Below are positions 17,180 through 28,100 of a stretch of 64,000 nt of DNA, piece by piece; position 1 is the first letter of the stretch, and every line of letters starts with the position of its first letter. Below the pieces are notes generated by a model. That model was given only the letters and a program-made list of their open reading frames with translations, ran no database searches and had not been told where the DNA came from. The translations under genes were made by a program, and so were the position numbers. Source of the stretch: Acidobacteriota bacterium (GTDB lineage: Bacteria; Acidobacteriota; Thermoanaerobaculia; Multivoradales; J023); assembly GCA_029263315.1 (NCBI GenBank), contig JAJCXR010000003.1:1-64000 (forward strand), written 5' to 3'.

Positions 17180-18589
17180 ATGGAAATCGAGATAGACTTG
17201 GGTCCCATGGCCCACTCTTCCCAACCCAGTATTCTGATCGCCGACGACCAGCGGGATGTCCTCGAATCGTTGCGCTTCCTGCTCAAGTCGGAAGGTTGGC
17301 AAGTCGAGGCCGCCACCTCGCCGCGGCTGTTGCTCGAGCACCTCGAGAAGCGCGACTTCGATGTCGTGCTGATCGACCTCAACTACGCCCGTGACACCAC
17401 CTCCGGCCAAGAGGGCCTCGACCTGTTGCGGCATATCCGTCGTCTCGACGATACCTTGCCGGTGGTGGTCATGACCGCCTGGGGAAGCGTCGAGCTGGCG
17501 GTGGAGGCGATGCGTCAGGGGGCCCGGGATTTCGTCGAAAAACCTTGGGACAATCACCGCCTGCTGTCCATTCTCCAGACCCAAACCCACCTCGGCCGGG
17601 CCCTGCGCCAGGGCCAGCGCCTGGCGGCGGAAAATGCCCTGCTGCGCGGCGACGACAAACCCCAGCTAATCGCCCAGTCCGCCGCCATGGAACCGGTTTT
17701 GCAGCTCATCGCCCATGTCGGCCCCTCCGACGCCAACGTCTTGATCACCGGCGAGAACGGCACCGGCAAGGGGTTGGTGGCGCAGGCACTGCATCGTGTC
17801 TCCGGCCGCGCCGACAAACCTCTGATCACGGTCAACATCGGTGGTTTGGCGGAAAGCATCTTCGAAAGCGAGCTCTTCGGCCACGTGCGCGGCGCCTTCA
17901 CCGACGCCAAGACCGACCGCGTCGGCCGTTTCGAGCTGGCGGATGCCGGCACTCTGTTCCTGGACGAGATCGCCAATATCCCCCTAGGATTGCAGCATAA
18001 ACTGTTGCGGGTGCTGGAAACAGGAGAGTTCGAGCGCCTCGGGTCGTCGAGAACCCGTCGCGTCGACGTACGTATCCTGTCGGCCACCAACGCCGATCTG
18101 CCGGTGGAAATGGAGGCCCAACGCTTTCGCCAGGACCTGCTCTTCAGGCTCAATACGGTGGAAATTCGTCTGCCGCCGCTACGCGATCGACGGGAAGACT
18201 TGCCCATCTTGGCGGCCCATTTCCTGAGCCGTCACGCCCAGAGCTACCGCAAACCGGTGCAGGGTTTCGAGCCTGAGGCCATGGCCAGCCTGCTGGCCCA
18301 CCCCTGGCCAGGCAATGTGCGGGAGCTCAGCCATGTCGTCGAGCGGGCGGTCTTGATGGCCCATGGTGACACGGTGCGCCCCCAAGACTTGGGTTTGACC
18401 AGCCAAGACGCCCAACGGGCTCAACGGCTCGAAGATCTGACCCTCGAAGACCTAACCCTCGAAGATGCCGAACGCCTGCTCATCCGCAAGGCCCTCGAGC
18501 GCTACGGTGGCAACGTCAGCGACGCCGCCCGCGGCCTCGGCCTGAGCCGCAGCGCCCTTTACCGACGACTCGAAAAATACGGCCTTTAA
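17180..18589 (+). CDS. NtrC-family sigma-54-dependent response regulator
   Basis: About 469 residues. The receiver domain (about 20-135) has the acid pair in ILIADDQ, phospho-acceptor Asp66 in VLIDLNYARDTTSGQEGL, Thr in VVMTAWGS and Lys in VEKPW. The AAA+ domain has Walker A TGENGTGKG, LFLDEIANI and a GAFTDA loop (G238-A243) in which one Gly of GAFTGA is Asp, a variant also found in working activators. A Fis-type helix-turn-helix ends the protein (NVSDAARGLGLSRSALYRRL). Starts at TTG 17153, ATG 17180 and ATG 17207 are all open, none with a good ribosome site. It is followed after 26 bases by its histidine kinase. The palindromes upstream suggest autoregulation. Confidence 0.95.
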   Translation: MEIEIDLGPMAHSSQPSILIADDQRDVLESLRFLLKSEGWQVEAATSPRLLLEHLEKRDFDVVLIDLNYARDTTSGQEGLDLLRHIRRLDDTLPVVVMTAWGSVELAVEAMRQGARDFVEKPWDNHRLLSILQTQTHLGRALRQGQRLAAENALLRGDDKPQLIAQSAAMEPVLQLIAHVGPSDANVLITGENGTGKGLVAQALHRVSGRADKPLITVNIGGLAESIFESELFGHVRGAFTDAKTDRVGRFELADAGTLFLDEIANIPLGLQHKLLRVLETGEFERLGSSRTRRVDVRILSATNADLPVEMEAQRFRQDLLFRLNTVEIRLPPLRDRREDLPILAAHFLSRHAQSYRKPVQGFEPEAMASLLAHPWPGNVRELSHVVERAVLMAHGDTVRPQDLGLTSQDAQRAQRLEDLTLEDLTLEDAERLLIRKALERYGGNVSDAARGLGLSRSALYRRLEKYGL

Positions 18590-18615
18590 AAGGTCGTCGC
18601 CCCCCGGCTCACATC

Positions 18616-19989
18616 ATGCTCGCCTTCAGAAAATCCCATGAGAATCGGATCTTTCTCCTTGCCCTGGCGGCGGGCCTACCGGGCTCCGCCGTCGCCCTGC
18701 TGATGCTTTGGGGCGGCGACTACAGCCCCAAAGTGCAATGGACCTTGAGCATTTTCATCATCGTCCTGTGGTTGGGTTTCACCTTGGCGGTGCGGGAGAG
18801 AACGGTGGTCCCCCTTCAGACGGTGGCCAACCTGCTCGAGGCCCTGCGCGAGGGGGATTACTCCATCCGCGCCCGTCATCCGCGCCACGACGACGCCCTC
18901 GGCGAGGTGATGTTGGAGATCAACCAGCTGGGAGAAATGCTGCGCCATCAGCGCTTCGACGAGGTGGACGCCGAGGCGCTGCTGCAGAAGCTCATCGCCG
19001 GGGTCGACGTGGCCCTTTTCACCTTCGATGGCGACCACACCCTGCGTTTGGTGAACCGGGCCGGTGAGCGCATGCTGGCCCAGCCCAGCGCCCGCCTGCT
19101 GGGCCGCTCGGCCGTCCAGCTCGGCCTCAAGGACTGCCTGGATGGCAGCCCGGACCGCACCTTCGAGCGCACCTTCCCGGGCCAGAGCGGACGCTGGCAG
19201 TGTCGGCGCTCGACCTTCCGCGAAGCCGGCATGCCGCATCATCTGCTGTTGCTCAGCGATCTCAGCAAAGCCCTGCGGGACGAGGAACGGCAAGCCTGGC
19301 AGCGGTTGATCCGAGTGCTCGGCCACGAGCTCAACAACTCCCTGGCACCGATCAAATCCACCGCCTCCACCTTGGTCAAGGTGTTGCGCAAGGAAACACC
19401 TCACCAGGGCTGGCGGGACGACGCCCAGCGTTCCCTATCCCTCATCGCCGAGCGCTGCGCCTCGCTCAATCGCTTCGTGGCCGCCTATTCACAGCTCGCC
19501 CGTTTACCGGCCCCCCGCCGACGGGACACCGCCATCCCTCTCCTGGTGCAGCGGGCGATCGGATTCGAGACCCGGCTGAGCGTCGGGCTGGGGCCCAGCC
19601 CCGACCTATCCATCGCCATCGACAGGGACCAGATCGAGCAGCTGCTGATCAATTTGATCAAGAACGCCGCCGAAGCGGCCTTGGAGACCGGCGGTGGCGT
19701 CGAGGTGGGATGGCGGCAGCTCGGCAACCAGTTGGAGATCACAGTGCTCGACGACGGCCCGGGCATCTCGAGCACACAGAATCTATTTGTTCCCTTCTTC
19801 ACCACCAAGCCAGGTGGCACCGGCATCGGCTTGGTGCTCTGCCGGCAAATCGCCGAAGCCCACGGTGGTACTCTCAGCTTGAGCAATCGGGAGGGCCAGG
19901 CAGGTTGTATCGCCACCTTGACGCTGCCGATCGTCGACCCGGCGCCATCCCATCCTGTGGCATCCCATCCAGAGGAGAATCGGACGTGA
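18616..19989 (+). CDS. Membrane histidine kinase of the NtrC-type pair
   Basis: 457 residues. Two membrane helices (about 10-32 and 42-62) with almost no periplasmic loop, then a HAMP-like linker (LLEALREGDYSIRARHPRHDDALGEV), a PAS-like domain (about 120-200), a HisKA helix with phospho-acceptor His237 in VLGHELNNSLAPIKS, and an ATPase domain with N box LLINLIKNAAEA, DDGPGI, FVPFFTTKPGGTGIGL. The short loop suggests sensing within the membrane or cytosol. It pairs with the response regulator just upstream. Its TGA overlaps the GTG of the PhoD-like gene. Confidence 0.95.
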   Translation: MLAFRKSHENRIFLLALAAGLPGSAVALLMLWGGDYSPKVQWTLSIFIIVLWLGFTLAVRERTVVPLQTVANLLEALREGDYSIRARHPRHDDALGEVMLEINQLGEMLRHQRFDEVDAEALLQKLIAGVDVALFTFDGDHTLRLVNRAGERMLAQPSARLLGRSAVQLGLKDCLDGSPDRTFERTFPGQSGRWQCRRSTFREAGMPHHLLLLSDLSKALRDEERQAWQRLIRVLGHELNNSLAPIKSTASTLVKVLRKETPHQGWRDDAQRSLSLIAERCASLNRFVAAYSQLARLPAPRRRDTAIPLLVQRAIGFETRLSVGLGPSPDLSIAIDRDQIEQLLINLIKNAAEAALETGGGVEVGWRQLGNQLEITVLDDGPGISSTQNLFVPFFTTKPGGTGIGLVLCRQIAEAHGGTLSLSNREGQAGCIATLTLPIVDPAPSHPVASHPEENRT

Positions 19990-21434
19990 TACATCCCACC
20001 TTCAGACGACACACCACCGGCAGCACCAGCAGAGCGCGGCGTTCGAAACTGGGCCCCATCGGCTGCCTCCTGGGATGGATGCTCGCCGGCTCCGCCATCG
20101 CCCAAGGGGAGCAACCGGCTCCCGATACCGCCGGCTGGCTGCGCTCTGGACCGATGCTGGGCCACGCCGAGATCCAGGAAACCACCCTATGGTTACAGAC
20201 CTGGGATCAACGGCGGGTCAGCGTCCGCTTCTGGCCGCTGAACGAACCCGCGGCGTCACGCCTCAGCGAGCCCGTCGGCACCTCCGCCGAGGGGGATTTC
20301 ATCGCCAAGGTCCGCCTCAGCGGCCTGCGTTTCGGCACCGAGTATCGCTATGAGGTCTACTTGGACGGGTGGCCCATGGCCCTGCCGGACGGGGCTCGCT
20401 TTCACACCCAGCCGATGTGGCGCTGGCGACAACCGCCGCCGGACTTCACCTTCGCCCTGGGGTCGTGCGCTTACCTCAACGACGCCCCCTTCGACCGCCC
20501 GGGACGTCCCTACGGCTCGGATAGCCCGATCTTCGACACCATCGCCGATCAGCGGCCCGACTTCATGCTGTGGCTGGGGGACAACATCTACCTGCGGGAG
20601 GCCGATTGGCTGCACCCCGCCGGGATGCGGTACCGCAATGCGCACAATCGGCAAACCCCGTCCTTGCAGCGCCTGCTGGCCGGCACCCACCACTACGCCC
20701 TGTGGGACGATCACGATTACGGCGCCGACAACTCCGACCGCACCTTTCGCTGGCGTCGAGAGAGCCTCGACATCTTCCGCCAGTATTGGGCCAACCCGCC
20801 CATGGGCACCGTCGAGACATCGGGGGCGTTCAGCCGCTTCGAATGGGGCGATGTGGAGTTTTTCCTCCTCGACAACCGTTTCCATCGCTCCCCCAATGCC
20901 TGGGTGGGGCCCGACAAGGAGATGTTGGGTGCGGCGCAGTTGCGCTGGCTGCAGGAGTCCCTGGTCTCCAGCAAGGCCACCTTCAAGATCGTCGCCGTGG
21001 GCAGCCAGGTGGTCAACGACATGCTCTACGACCCGAGCTGGCAAGAGATGTGGCAGCTCTTCCCGGAAGAGAAACAATCCTTCCTCGACTTCCTCGCTGA
21101 GCAGCGCATCGAAGGGGTGCTCTTCCTCACCGGCGATCGCCACCACAGCGAATTGCTGAAGCTGGAGAGAGCCGGCCACTATCCGCTCTATGACTACACC
21201 TCGAGCCCCCTGACCGCCGGCACCGCCAACGCCAAGCGGGAAGCCGACAACCCCCTGCGGGTGCCAGGCACCTTCGTGCAGCATCGCCACAATTTCGGTT
21301 TGATCACGGTCAGCGGCCCGGCGGAGGACCGACGCTTGCTGCTCAGGGCCATGGCCAGCGACGGCACTGAGCTGTGGCGCCATGAGATTCGGCGCTCCGA
21401 GCTGGCGATGCCCCCAGGAGGAGAGGCTCCTTGA
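19986..21434 (+). CDS. PhoD-like secreted metallophosphatase
   Basis: About 482 residues from GTG 19986; the frame is open far upstream inside the kinase gene, but this GTG overlaps the kinase stop (GTGA) and gives a signal peptide (LGPIGCLLGWMLAGSAIAQG). An N-terminal Fn3-like purple-acid-phosphatase domain precedes a PhoD-type metallophosphatase domain with metal-binding motifs GSCAY, WLGDNIY, WDDHDYG, NRFHRSP and GDRHHSE. PhoD relatives hydrolyse phosphodiesters or phosphomonoesters, including teichoic acid or phospholipid head groups; the substrate here is unknown. Sitting inside a two-component operon suggests the phosphatase is part of its output. Confidence 0.93.
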   Translation: MIHPTFRRHTTGSTSRARRSKLGPIGCLLGWMLAGSAIAQGEQPAPDTAGWLRSGPMLGHAEIQETTLWLQTWDQRRVSVRFWPLNEPAASRLSEPVGTSAEGDFIAKVRLSGLRFGTEYRYEVYLDGWPMALPDGARFHTQPMWRWRQPPPDFTFALGSCAYLNDAPFDRPGRPYGSDSPIFDTIADQRPDFMLWLGDNIYLREADWLHPAGMRYRNAHNRQTPSLQRLLAGTHHYALWDDHDYGADNSDRTFRWRRESLDIFRQYWANPPMGTVETSGAFSRFEWGDVEFFLLDNRFHRSPNAWVGPDKEMLGAAQLRWLQESLVSSKATFKIVAVGSQVVNDMLYDPSWQEMWQLFPEEKQSFLDFLAEQRIEGVLFLTGDRHHSELLKLERAGHYPLYDYTSSPLTAGTANAKREADNPLRVPGTFVQHRHNFGLITVSGPAEDRRLLLRAMASDGTELWRHEIRRSELAMPPGGEAP

Positions 21435-23344
21435 GCCGATCAGTCTGCCGCCGCCAAGGTCTGGGAGCCGTCTTGGCCATCACCTTCGGTGTCGCGTTCT
21501 TGGCTTCGCTAGCGCCGTCGCCGGGCCATGGTGCCTGCCTCGAGCTGCTGGGGTCCTACGACCGCGGCTTTGCCTTCAGCGTCGATGCAGTCGGCAGCCG
21601 TGCCTACGTCGGCAGTGGTCGCTCTTTGTTGGTGGTGGATCTCAGCGATGCCTCACGGCCCGTGGTGGAAGGCGAGGTGACCCTTCCAAACATCTTTCAG
21701 AACATCCCTTGGAGCGTCGCCGTCGCCGGTGCCTTTGCTTATGTTGCGGACGGTTCCCTCGAGGTGATCGACATCTCGGACCCCGGCCATCCGAAGGTGG
21801 TCGCCTGGGTGGCTGCGAGCCAAATCATTGACCTGGCCGTCGACAACAATATTCTCTATACGGCGGAGCTCAACGACGGCTTCCGCTACTACGACGTCAG
21901 TAATCCGTTGCAGCCCGTTGCCTTGGGTCTGGTGCCGACCACCGACCGCGCCACCAGCGTCACCCTGGTCGGCGACCGTGCCTTCCTGGTGGATCGCAGC
22001 AGCGTCCACATCTACGACATCACCGCCCCCGCACCCCCTACCCTGCTGGGCAGCATTCCGACCGACGGGGCCCTCGCCATCGAGATCGCCGGCGACCACG
22101 CCTTCATCAGTGACAGCACCCTGGGCTTGCAGGTTGTCGACATCTCCCAGCCCGCTTCTGCCGATACCGTCGCGGTCCTCGAGCTGCCCGGTGGGGCACG
22201 GGACGTGGAAATCCTCGGCGACCATGCCGTCGTCTCAGGCATCGACGGCACCCTGTATGTTGTCGACATCAGCCAACCTTCGATGCCTCAGCTGGTCTCG
22301 CAGACCACAGCACCGGGGCGGCCGGAGCGCCTAGGGCAAGTCGCCGGTCTGGTGCTCAGCGCCCAGCAGCGCGGTGGCCTGCGCATCGTCGACATCAGCG
22401 ATCCCAAAATGCCGCAGCAAGTCGGCCTGCTGGCGACGCCGGACACCATCTACACCAGCCAACGCTTAGGGGACCTAGCGTTCCTGGCCAGCGGCGAAGG
22501 GGGCGTCAAGATGCTCGACGTCAGCGATGCCTCGCACCCGCGGGAAGTTGCAGGGTACGACACCTTGGGCGAAGCCCTGGACCTGCAGGTGGTGGATGGC
22601 GTCGCCTATGTCGCCGACGGCTATCGCGGCCTCTTGACCCTCGATGTCAGCGATCCCTTGATGCCCCGGGGCTTGGACGCCATCTTCGATATCGACAACG
22701 CCCGCGGCGTCGAGGTGGTGGGCGACCACGCCTTTGTCGCCTCCTTCCTGCAGGGCCTGCGGGTCGCCGACGTCAGCAATCCGCTGGTCATCTTCGAGGT
22801 CGGATCGTTCACCGAGGTCGACAAGAGCGAGGACATATGGGTGCGGGGGGATCTCGCCTTGCTGGCGGACGGTCACGATGGTCTGCGCATCCTCGATGTT
22901 TCCGATCCCACGTCGCCTCAGCAACTGGGCATTATCGACACTCCGGGGTATGCCGTCGCCCTCGCCGTGCAAGGGCAGCGGGCCTACGTCGCCAACCAAT
23001 TTCGGGGTTCCCGATTCTTCGACATCTCAGATCCCGCCCAGCCCACCGTCATCGGTCTCGACGACAGCTGCGCCGCCGGTGACATCGTCATCGATGGCCC
23101 ACTGGCCTATTTGGCTTGCCAAGACGAAGCTCGGGTGGTGCACCTCGGCAACCCTGCCGAGCCGCGCACCGTAGCTTCGAGCCCTCGGCTCGGCTACAGC
23201 AGCGTCCATTTGTTCGGTGACCACCTCTACGTCGGGCACATCTTCGCAGGCCTCGACATCTTCGACGTCGGCAGCTGCGACGAGCTGCTGGCCGATGGCT
23301 TCGAGTCCGGGGATGTGACGGCCTGGTCGGCGGCGTTTCCGTGA
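21431..23344 (+). CDS. Secreted LVIVD-repeat propeller protein with ADGFESG tail
   Basis: 637 residues. Signal peptide (LGAVLAITFGVAFLASLAPSPG, cleavage near HGA-CLE). Then about a dozen LVIVD-type repeats, each with a V(V/L)DIS(D/Q)PxxP core, folding as a beta propeller. The tail CDELLADGFESGDVTAWSAAFP matches the tail of the protein at 36221-37486 (ADGFESG...WS...P) and may be a sorting or maturation tag. Start is TTG 21431, overlapping the phosphatase stop (TTGA), with AGGAGGAG upstream. It is the fourth gene of the two-component operon. Confidence 0.92.
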   Translation: MSRSVCRRQGLGAVLAITFGVAFLASLAPSPGHGACLELLGSYDRGFAFSVDAVGSRAYVGSGRSLLVVDLSDASRPVVEGEVTLPNIFQNIPWSVAVAGAFAYVADGSLEVIDISDPGHPKVVAWVAASQIIDLAVDNNILYTAELNDGFRYYDVSNPLQPVALGLVPTTDRATSVTLVGDRAFLVDRSSVHIYDITAPAPPTLLGSIPTDGALAIEIAGDHAFISDSTLGLQVVDISQPASADTVAVLELPGGARDVEILGDHAVVSGIDGTLYVVDISQPSMPQLVSQTTAPGRPERLGQVAGLVLSAQQRGGLRIVDISDPKMPQQVGLLATPDTIYTSQRLGDLAFLASGEGGVKMLDVSDASHPREVAGYDTLGEALDLQVVDGVAYVADGYRGLLTLDVSDPLMPRGLDAIFDIDNARGVEVVGDHAFVASFLQGLRVADVSNPLVIFEVGSFTEVDKSEDIWVRGDLALLADGHDGLRILDVSDPTSPQQLGIIDTPGYAVALAVQGQRAYVANQFRGSRFFDISDPAQPTVIGLDDSCAAGDIVIDGPLAYLACQDEARVVHLGNPAEPRTVASSPRLGYSSVHLFGDHLYVGHIFAGLDIFDVGSCDELLADGFESGDVTAWSAAFP

Positions 23345-23372
23345 GGTGGTTGGGGCCTACCCCCGTCTCCGC

Positions 23373-24917
23373 TCAGCCGACTGGATCGATGGATTCCGGA
23401 AGATCCTTGGGAACCGCCGGCCGCGTCACTTCCACCTTGCCGGCGCCTTCGTCCTCCTCGGCGGCTCGCTGGATGCCCGTCAGCATGCCTCTGAAAACGA
23501 CGCCATGGAGTGGTAGGACGGCACCCCAATAGAGCAATCCAAAGAGGCCACGGGGTTTGAAGCGGGCCGTTTGGATGAGTCGCGTTTTATTGTCCTCCAG
23601 GGCTTCCAGGTCGAAGGCCAACAGCGCCTCACCGGGAAGCTTCATCTCGGCCCGCAAGGTCAATTGACGGTCTTGCAGGATGCCGGTGACCCGCCAGAAA
23701 TCGAGCGCATCGCCGTAGCCGAGACGCTCCGGATCTCGGCGTCCGCGGCGCAACCCTGGCCCGCCGACCATTTGGTCCATGAAACCCCGCAGCCGCCACA
23801 GGAAATCAGCGGCATACCAGCCGTTGCCGCCGCCGATCCGGCAAACCGCCCAGAAGACCCGTGCGTCGGACGCCTCTACGATCCGTTCCCGACTGTCGAC
23901 AAAGGTCGTGCCCCCTGCCCAGTCGGGATCGCTGGGCAACGGCCCGGCATCGCTCCAGGAGGTCTCGACCGCCCCCTTGGCGATGTTCCCCAGGGCCCGT
24001 TCGATGGCCTCCCGCACCCCGATGCGACGCTGCGGCACGATCTCGAGAATGGCGTCGTCGCGGCACACCACACGGTTACGCAGCCCCTCCGCCAATGGCA
24101 TGGCGATCTCTTTGGACAACGGCGTCACGAAATGAATCCAGCGGGCGCTCAGCCCAGGTGTCAGGACAGGCACCGGAAGAATCAAGCGGCGCCGCAGTCC
24201 ACGGGCCTCCGCCATGGTGTGCATCATGTCGCGGTAGGACAGGATGTCCGGGCCGCCGATATCGAAGGTCCTGCCGATCGTCTCGGGGGCCTCGAGACAT
24301 CCCACCAGGTACCCTAGAACGTTGTCGATGGCGATGGGTTGGCATTCCGTATCCACCCAACGGGGGGTCACCATGACCGGCAACCGCTCGACCAAATAGC
24401 GCAGGATCTCGAACGACGCCGAGCCCGAGCCGATGATGATCGCCGCCCGCAGGATGGTCACCGGTACGCCGGTGGAGGCCAACGCTTTTTCCACCTCGCG
24501 GCGGGAGCTCAAGTGTTCCGAGAGATCGTCGCCGGTCTCCCCCAGGCCACCGAGATAGATGATCCGTTCGACCTTGGCCCGCTGCGCAGCGCGGGCAAAA
24601 CCCTCCGCCAAACGGCGATCCTTTTCGGCGTACTCACTGCCCGCCGACACCATGGAGTGAATCAAATAAAAAGCCACTCGACAGCCGCTCAGGGCGCCTT
24701 CCAGGCCCTCTTCATCGGCAGCGTCGCCGGCCACCAGCTCCACCTCCGGCCGTTGCGCCCAAGCCTGGTCTTCCAGTTTGCGCGGCGAGCGCAGCAAGCA
24801 GCGGAGCGAGTGACCTTCGGCCAAAAGCCTCGGTGCCAGGCGTCCTCCGACGTAGCCGGTGCTGCCGGTGAGAAAAATCGGGGCCTGGTCTGAAAGAGAA
24901 GTCGTTGAAGTTGCCAT
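23373..24917 (-). CDS. SDR-family NAD(P)-binding protein with DUF2867 domain
   Basis: About 514 residues from ATG 24917, chosen because the protein then opens with the Rossmann Gly-rich motif IFLTGSTGYVGGRL; the frame extends upstream without homology-like sequence. The N-terminal 300 residues are an atypical short-chain dehydrogenase (YLIHSM, IIYLGGLGE, ILRAAIIIGSGSASFE), the last 180 a DUF2867/SRPBCC-like domain (WWR-type strands, FKPRGLFGLLYWGAVLPLH). Such fusions are common and likely act on quinone- or lipid-like substrates, without a known reaction. It converges with the LVIVD gene, 28 bases away. No strong ribosome site is seen. Confidence 0.9.
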   Translation of the reverse strand: MATSTTSLSDQAPIFLTGSTGYVGGRLAPRLLAEGHSLRCLLRSPRKLEDQAWAQRPEVELVAGDAADEEGLEGALSGCRVAFYLIHSMVSAGSEYAEKDRRLAEGFARAAQRAKVERIIYLGGLGETGDDLSEHLSSRREVEKALASTGVPVTILRAAIIIGSGSASFEILRYLVERLPVMVTPRWVDTECQPIAIDNVLGYLVGCLEAPETIGRTFDIGGPDILSYRDMMHTMAEARGLRRRLILPVPVLTPGLSARWIHFVTPLSKEIAMPLAEGLRNRVVCRDDAILEIVPQRRIGVREAIERALGNIAKGAVETSWSDAGPLPSDPDWAGGTTFVDSRERIVEASDARVFWAVCRIGGGNGWYAADFLWRLRGFMDQMVGGPGLRRGRRDPERLGYGDALDFWRVTGILQDRQLTLRAEMKLPGEALLAFDLEALEDNKTRLIQTARFKPRGLFGLLYWGAVLPLHGVVFRGMLTGIQRAAEEDEGAGKVEVTRPAVPKDLPESIDPVG

Positions 24918-25117
24918 ATCTTTGTTTTTCGTCGATGGGTAGCCGCTGGATGCGGCCCCTGCAATCGATCTCCGCCCAGCCTGCTGCAGTCGCATCCTGC
25001 CATATCTGCATCGCCACCGGACAATTCTTACCGCTGCGCGCGACTGCTCCAATCCTGCCCCCATCGAAACACCGCCTTGAAGGCCAGCCAAGGACCTAGC
25101 CGCGGCGCGCCACCCCT

Positions 25118-25133
25118 AGGCACAATACTTGCA
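25118..25133 (+). promoter_or_regulatory. sigma-54-like promoter of the C25 peptidase gene
   Basis: AGGCACAATACTTGCA matches TGGCAC-N5-TTGCA except the first base. The predicted start near 25144 leaves a 50-base leader. No GTCTCA array or palindrome like those elsewhere is visible upstream. Confidence 0.5.
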
Positions 25134-25193
25134 TCATAGGTATTGGCTTTTCCGAACAATGCAACCGTCATACGGCGGTAGGAGCTATCACCG

Positions 25194-28100
25194 ATGCACC
25201 GAACCTCCCTTCAGCTCGAGCGGCGGCACAGCGTCGCCCTCGGCGTCATCTTCATGGCAGGACTTATCTTTTCTTGTGTCGTCGCTCGGCCAACACAGGC
25301 CGGTGGCAACCGTGCGACCGGCGTCGTCAGCGACCAGCTGATGACCTACAACGGTGCGCAGGAATCGGTCAGCATCGGCGATTTTGTCTCCGCCACCACC
25401 GGACTGGACGAGCCTTACAACTACTATTTCGAGGTGTCCCCTAGTCTCACCCGATTGGTGATCGAGATGTTCGATCCCGATATCGTCATGGGCACGGCGG
25501 GCCCGGGAGCCACCATCGAGCAGAACAACGATCGCGACTTGCGGCGCAATACCCGCGACACTTTTGCCAGTTATAAGCTGTTCGACCCCAGTGGCGCCCA
25601 GGTGGCGACCCAATTCGGCGTTGGCCGCGGCAATAGCCCGACCTCCGACAATGCTTGGCGCACCCTCTACGATAGCCGCACCATCGGTCTCACCGGCGGC
25701 GACACCTTCAGCGACAACTTCACGACCCAGGTTTACAACCGCGATGACGGCTCAAACAACTGGACCGGCGACTGGACGGAGGTCAACGAGCTCGGCACCG
25801 CCGGCCCCAGCGGCGGCATGTTGCGGGTCGATGCCTCCGGCAGCGGCCACCTGGTGATCACCAACGTCGGCGACACGGGAAGCTTTGTCAACAAACCCGG
25901 CATCTTTCGCGAAGTCAATCTCTCGTCTTTCACCGCCGCCAACCTCACCTTCAGCTGGAGCACCGGTGGCACCCTGGAGGACAACGACGCCGTCCTCATC
26001 GAAGCGTCGGGGGATGGCGGCACGTCGTGGACCGGCCTCGACATCCTGGGCAATTTTTCCTCCGGCGCCAGCAGCGGCACCCAGAGCTACGACATCACGC
26101 CGTTCATCGCCACCAATACGCGCCTTCGCTTTTCCGTCTTCGACCTCATGGCCGGCACCGATGGGACCTTTGGCGACGAGCGCTTTCTGATCGACACGGT
26201 CACCGTTCGCGGCACCAACACCACCAACAGCGCCGCACCCACCCCCGGTCACTGGCGCTTGATCATGGACATGAGCACCGACACCTACGATCGCAACTTC
26301 CAGCAGAATGAGCTCAATGCCCTGGCCATCCGCGCCCACGACGGCGACTCCACCGCCGCCGGCAATGAAGTCCATGTCTATGCGCCGACGTACTTCAGCT
26401 TCGGCCTCAACAACAATGGCCGCAGCCGCAGCTACAACATGTATCCCTACATCAATGAGGGCTGCAACCTCAGGGTCAACGACTTCGACTTCGACTCCGG
26501 CGCCGCCGATCCGGATGGGGCCGGTCCCATCACCCCCCCGTATGGATCCTGGTCCTTGACCAGCCGCACAGCGGCATTCACCGCCAACGACGGAGGCGTT
26601 CTGTCTGACAATAACCGCTGGTTCAGCGCCCTGGTCAGCGGCTGGACCACCAACAACACCGTCGCCGACTACGGCATTTGGCGCCTCGACCTGACCGTCC
26701 AGGATTTTGGCCTCGGCAACTACGCCATGGTCTATGTCGGTCAACAGGATGGCGCCGATCCCAACGCCAACGGCAACGGCACCCCCGGGCCTACGACATC
26801 GCCGGAAGCCAATACCCATCGCATCTACTTTCCCACCGACGCCAATACCGCACCGGCCAAACCGTATGTCAGACAAGCGGTGCGTTGGCGCGGCTCCGGC
26901 CCTAATCCACCGGTGATGGGTAGCACGACGGGATTCGCCGTCACCATCGCGGTCACCAACCCGGCCGGGTCCATCGGCAACATCACCTTTGACGCCAGCC
27001 ATCTGATCTCCGCCTTCATCCCCGCCGACACGGCGCAAGTGGACTACAGCTACGCCGGTCTAGCGGCAGGTTTTCCAACCAGTGGCACGGTCACCGCCCC
27101 GAGCTTGGGCGCCGCCGGCGCAACGCTGACCTGGAATCCCGGCATCCTGGCGCCGGGCAATACCGCGACGCTGGTTTACCGCGTGGATGTCCAGCCGCTG
27201 GTCGCCACCGATCCACTCACCGTGCCGATGACCGGCCTTTACAACACCGCCAACGCCACCAGCGCCAACTTCATCGACGAGACCGGCAATGCCGGCCTAC
27301 CCTTCGTCTTCAGCCTCTGCGGCCTCAACGTCATCGCCGGTAGCACCGGCGGCCAGACCCCGGTGCTGGTTTCCTCCTTCAGCGGTCGCCCGGCCCTCGG
27401 CGGTATGGAGGTCCAGTGGACCACCGCCGCAGAGGCGGGCACCAGCACCTTCGAGTTGCTGCGTGACAATGCAGCGGGCATCCCACAGACGGTGAGCCGG
27501 CAACCGCTGCTGGCCCTCTTGGATTCCCCCCAAGGTGGCACCTATCGCTACCTCGACCGCACCGCATCGACGTCGCATCAACAGACCTATCGCCTGGTGG
27601 AGACCACGGCCAGTGGGCGGCGCCTGATGCATGGCCCCTTCATCGTCGAGGCGGATTGGCAGCTGCCGAGCGGTGGTCCTTGGCCCCTTGACGGCTTCGA
27701 GCGTCGGGCTCACCCGGTGGAGCGCCAGGTGAACACCGGCTTCGCCGACCCACCTACGGACTTTGCCCCCACCGCCGTCGTCGGCGTCGATGTCTTGGTC
27801 GATACCCGGGGGCTCTATCGTGTGACGGCCCAAGATCTGGCCAACGCCTTTGGGCTGCCGACCGGCCAGATCCGGAGCCGCATCGAGCGCCACGGGCTCA
27901 GCTTGTCCTATCGCGGCAAGGAAGTGACCTATCTAAGTGCCGGCGATGGGCGCCACTTGGACTTCTTTGCAGCCCCTGCCGAGAGTGTCCATTCACGACA
28001 AGCGGTCTACCGCTTGCGCCTTGGCCAAGGCGTCGCCATGGCCAAGGTGGTGGGCGAGACACCGCCCATCGAGCCCGGAGGGGACTTTTTCCGCGACCGC

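Noticed and set aside
25752-27038. Minus-strand open frame of 428 codons within the C25 gene
   Set aside because: Val/Gly/Ala-rich shadow frame with no recognisable motifs, fully inside a well-supported gene.
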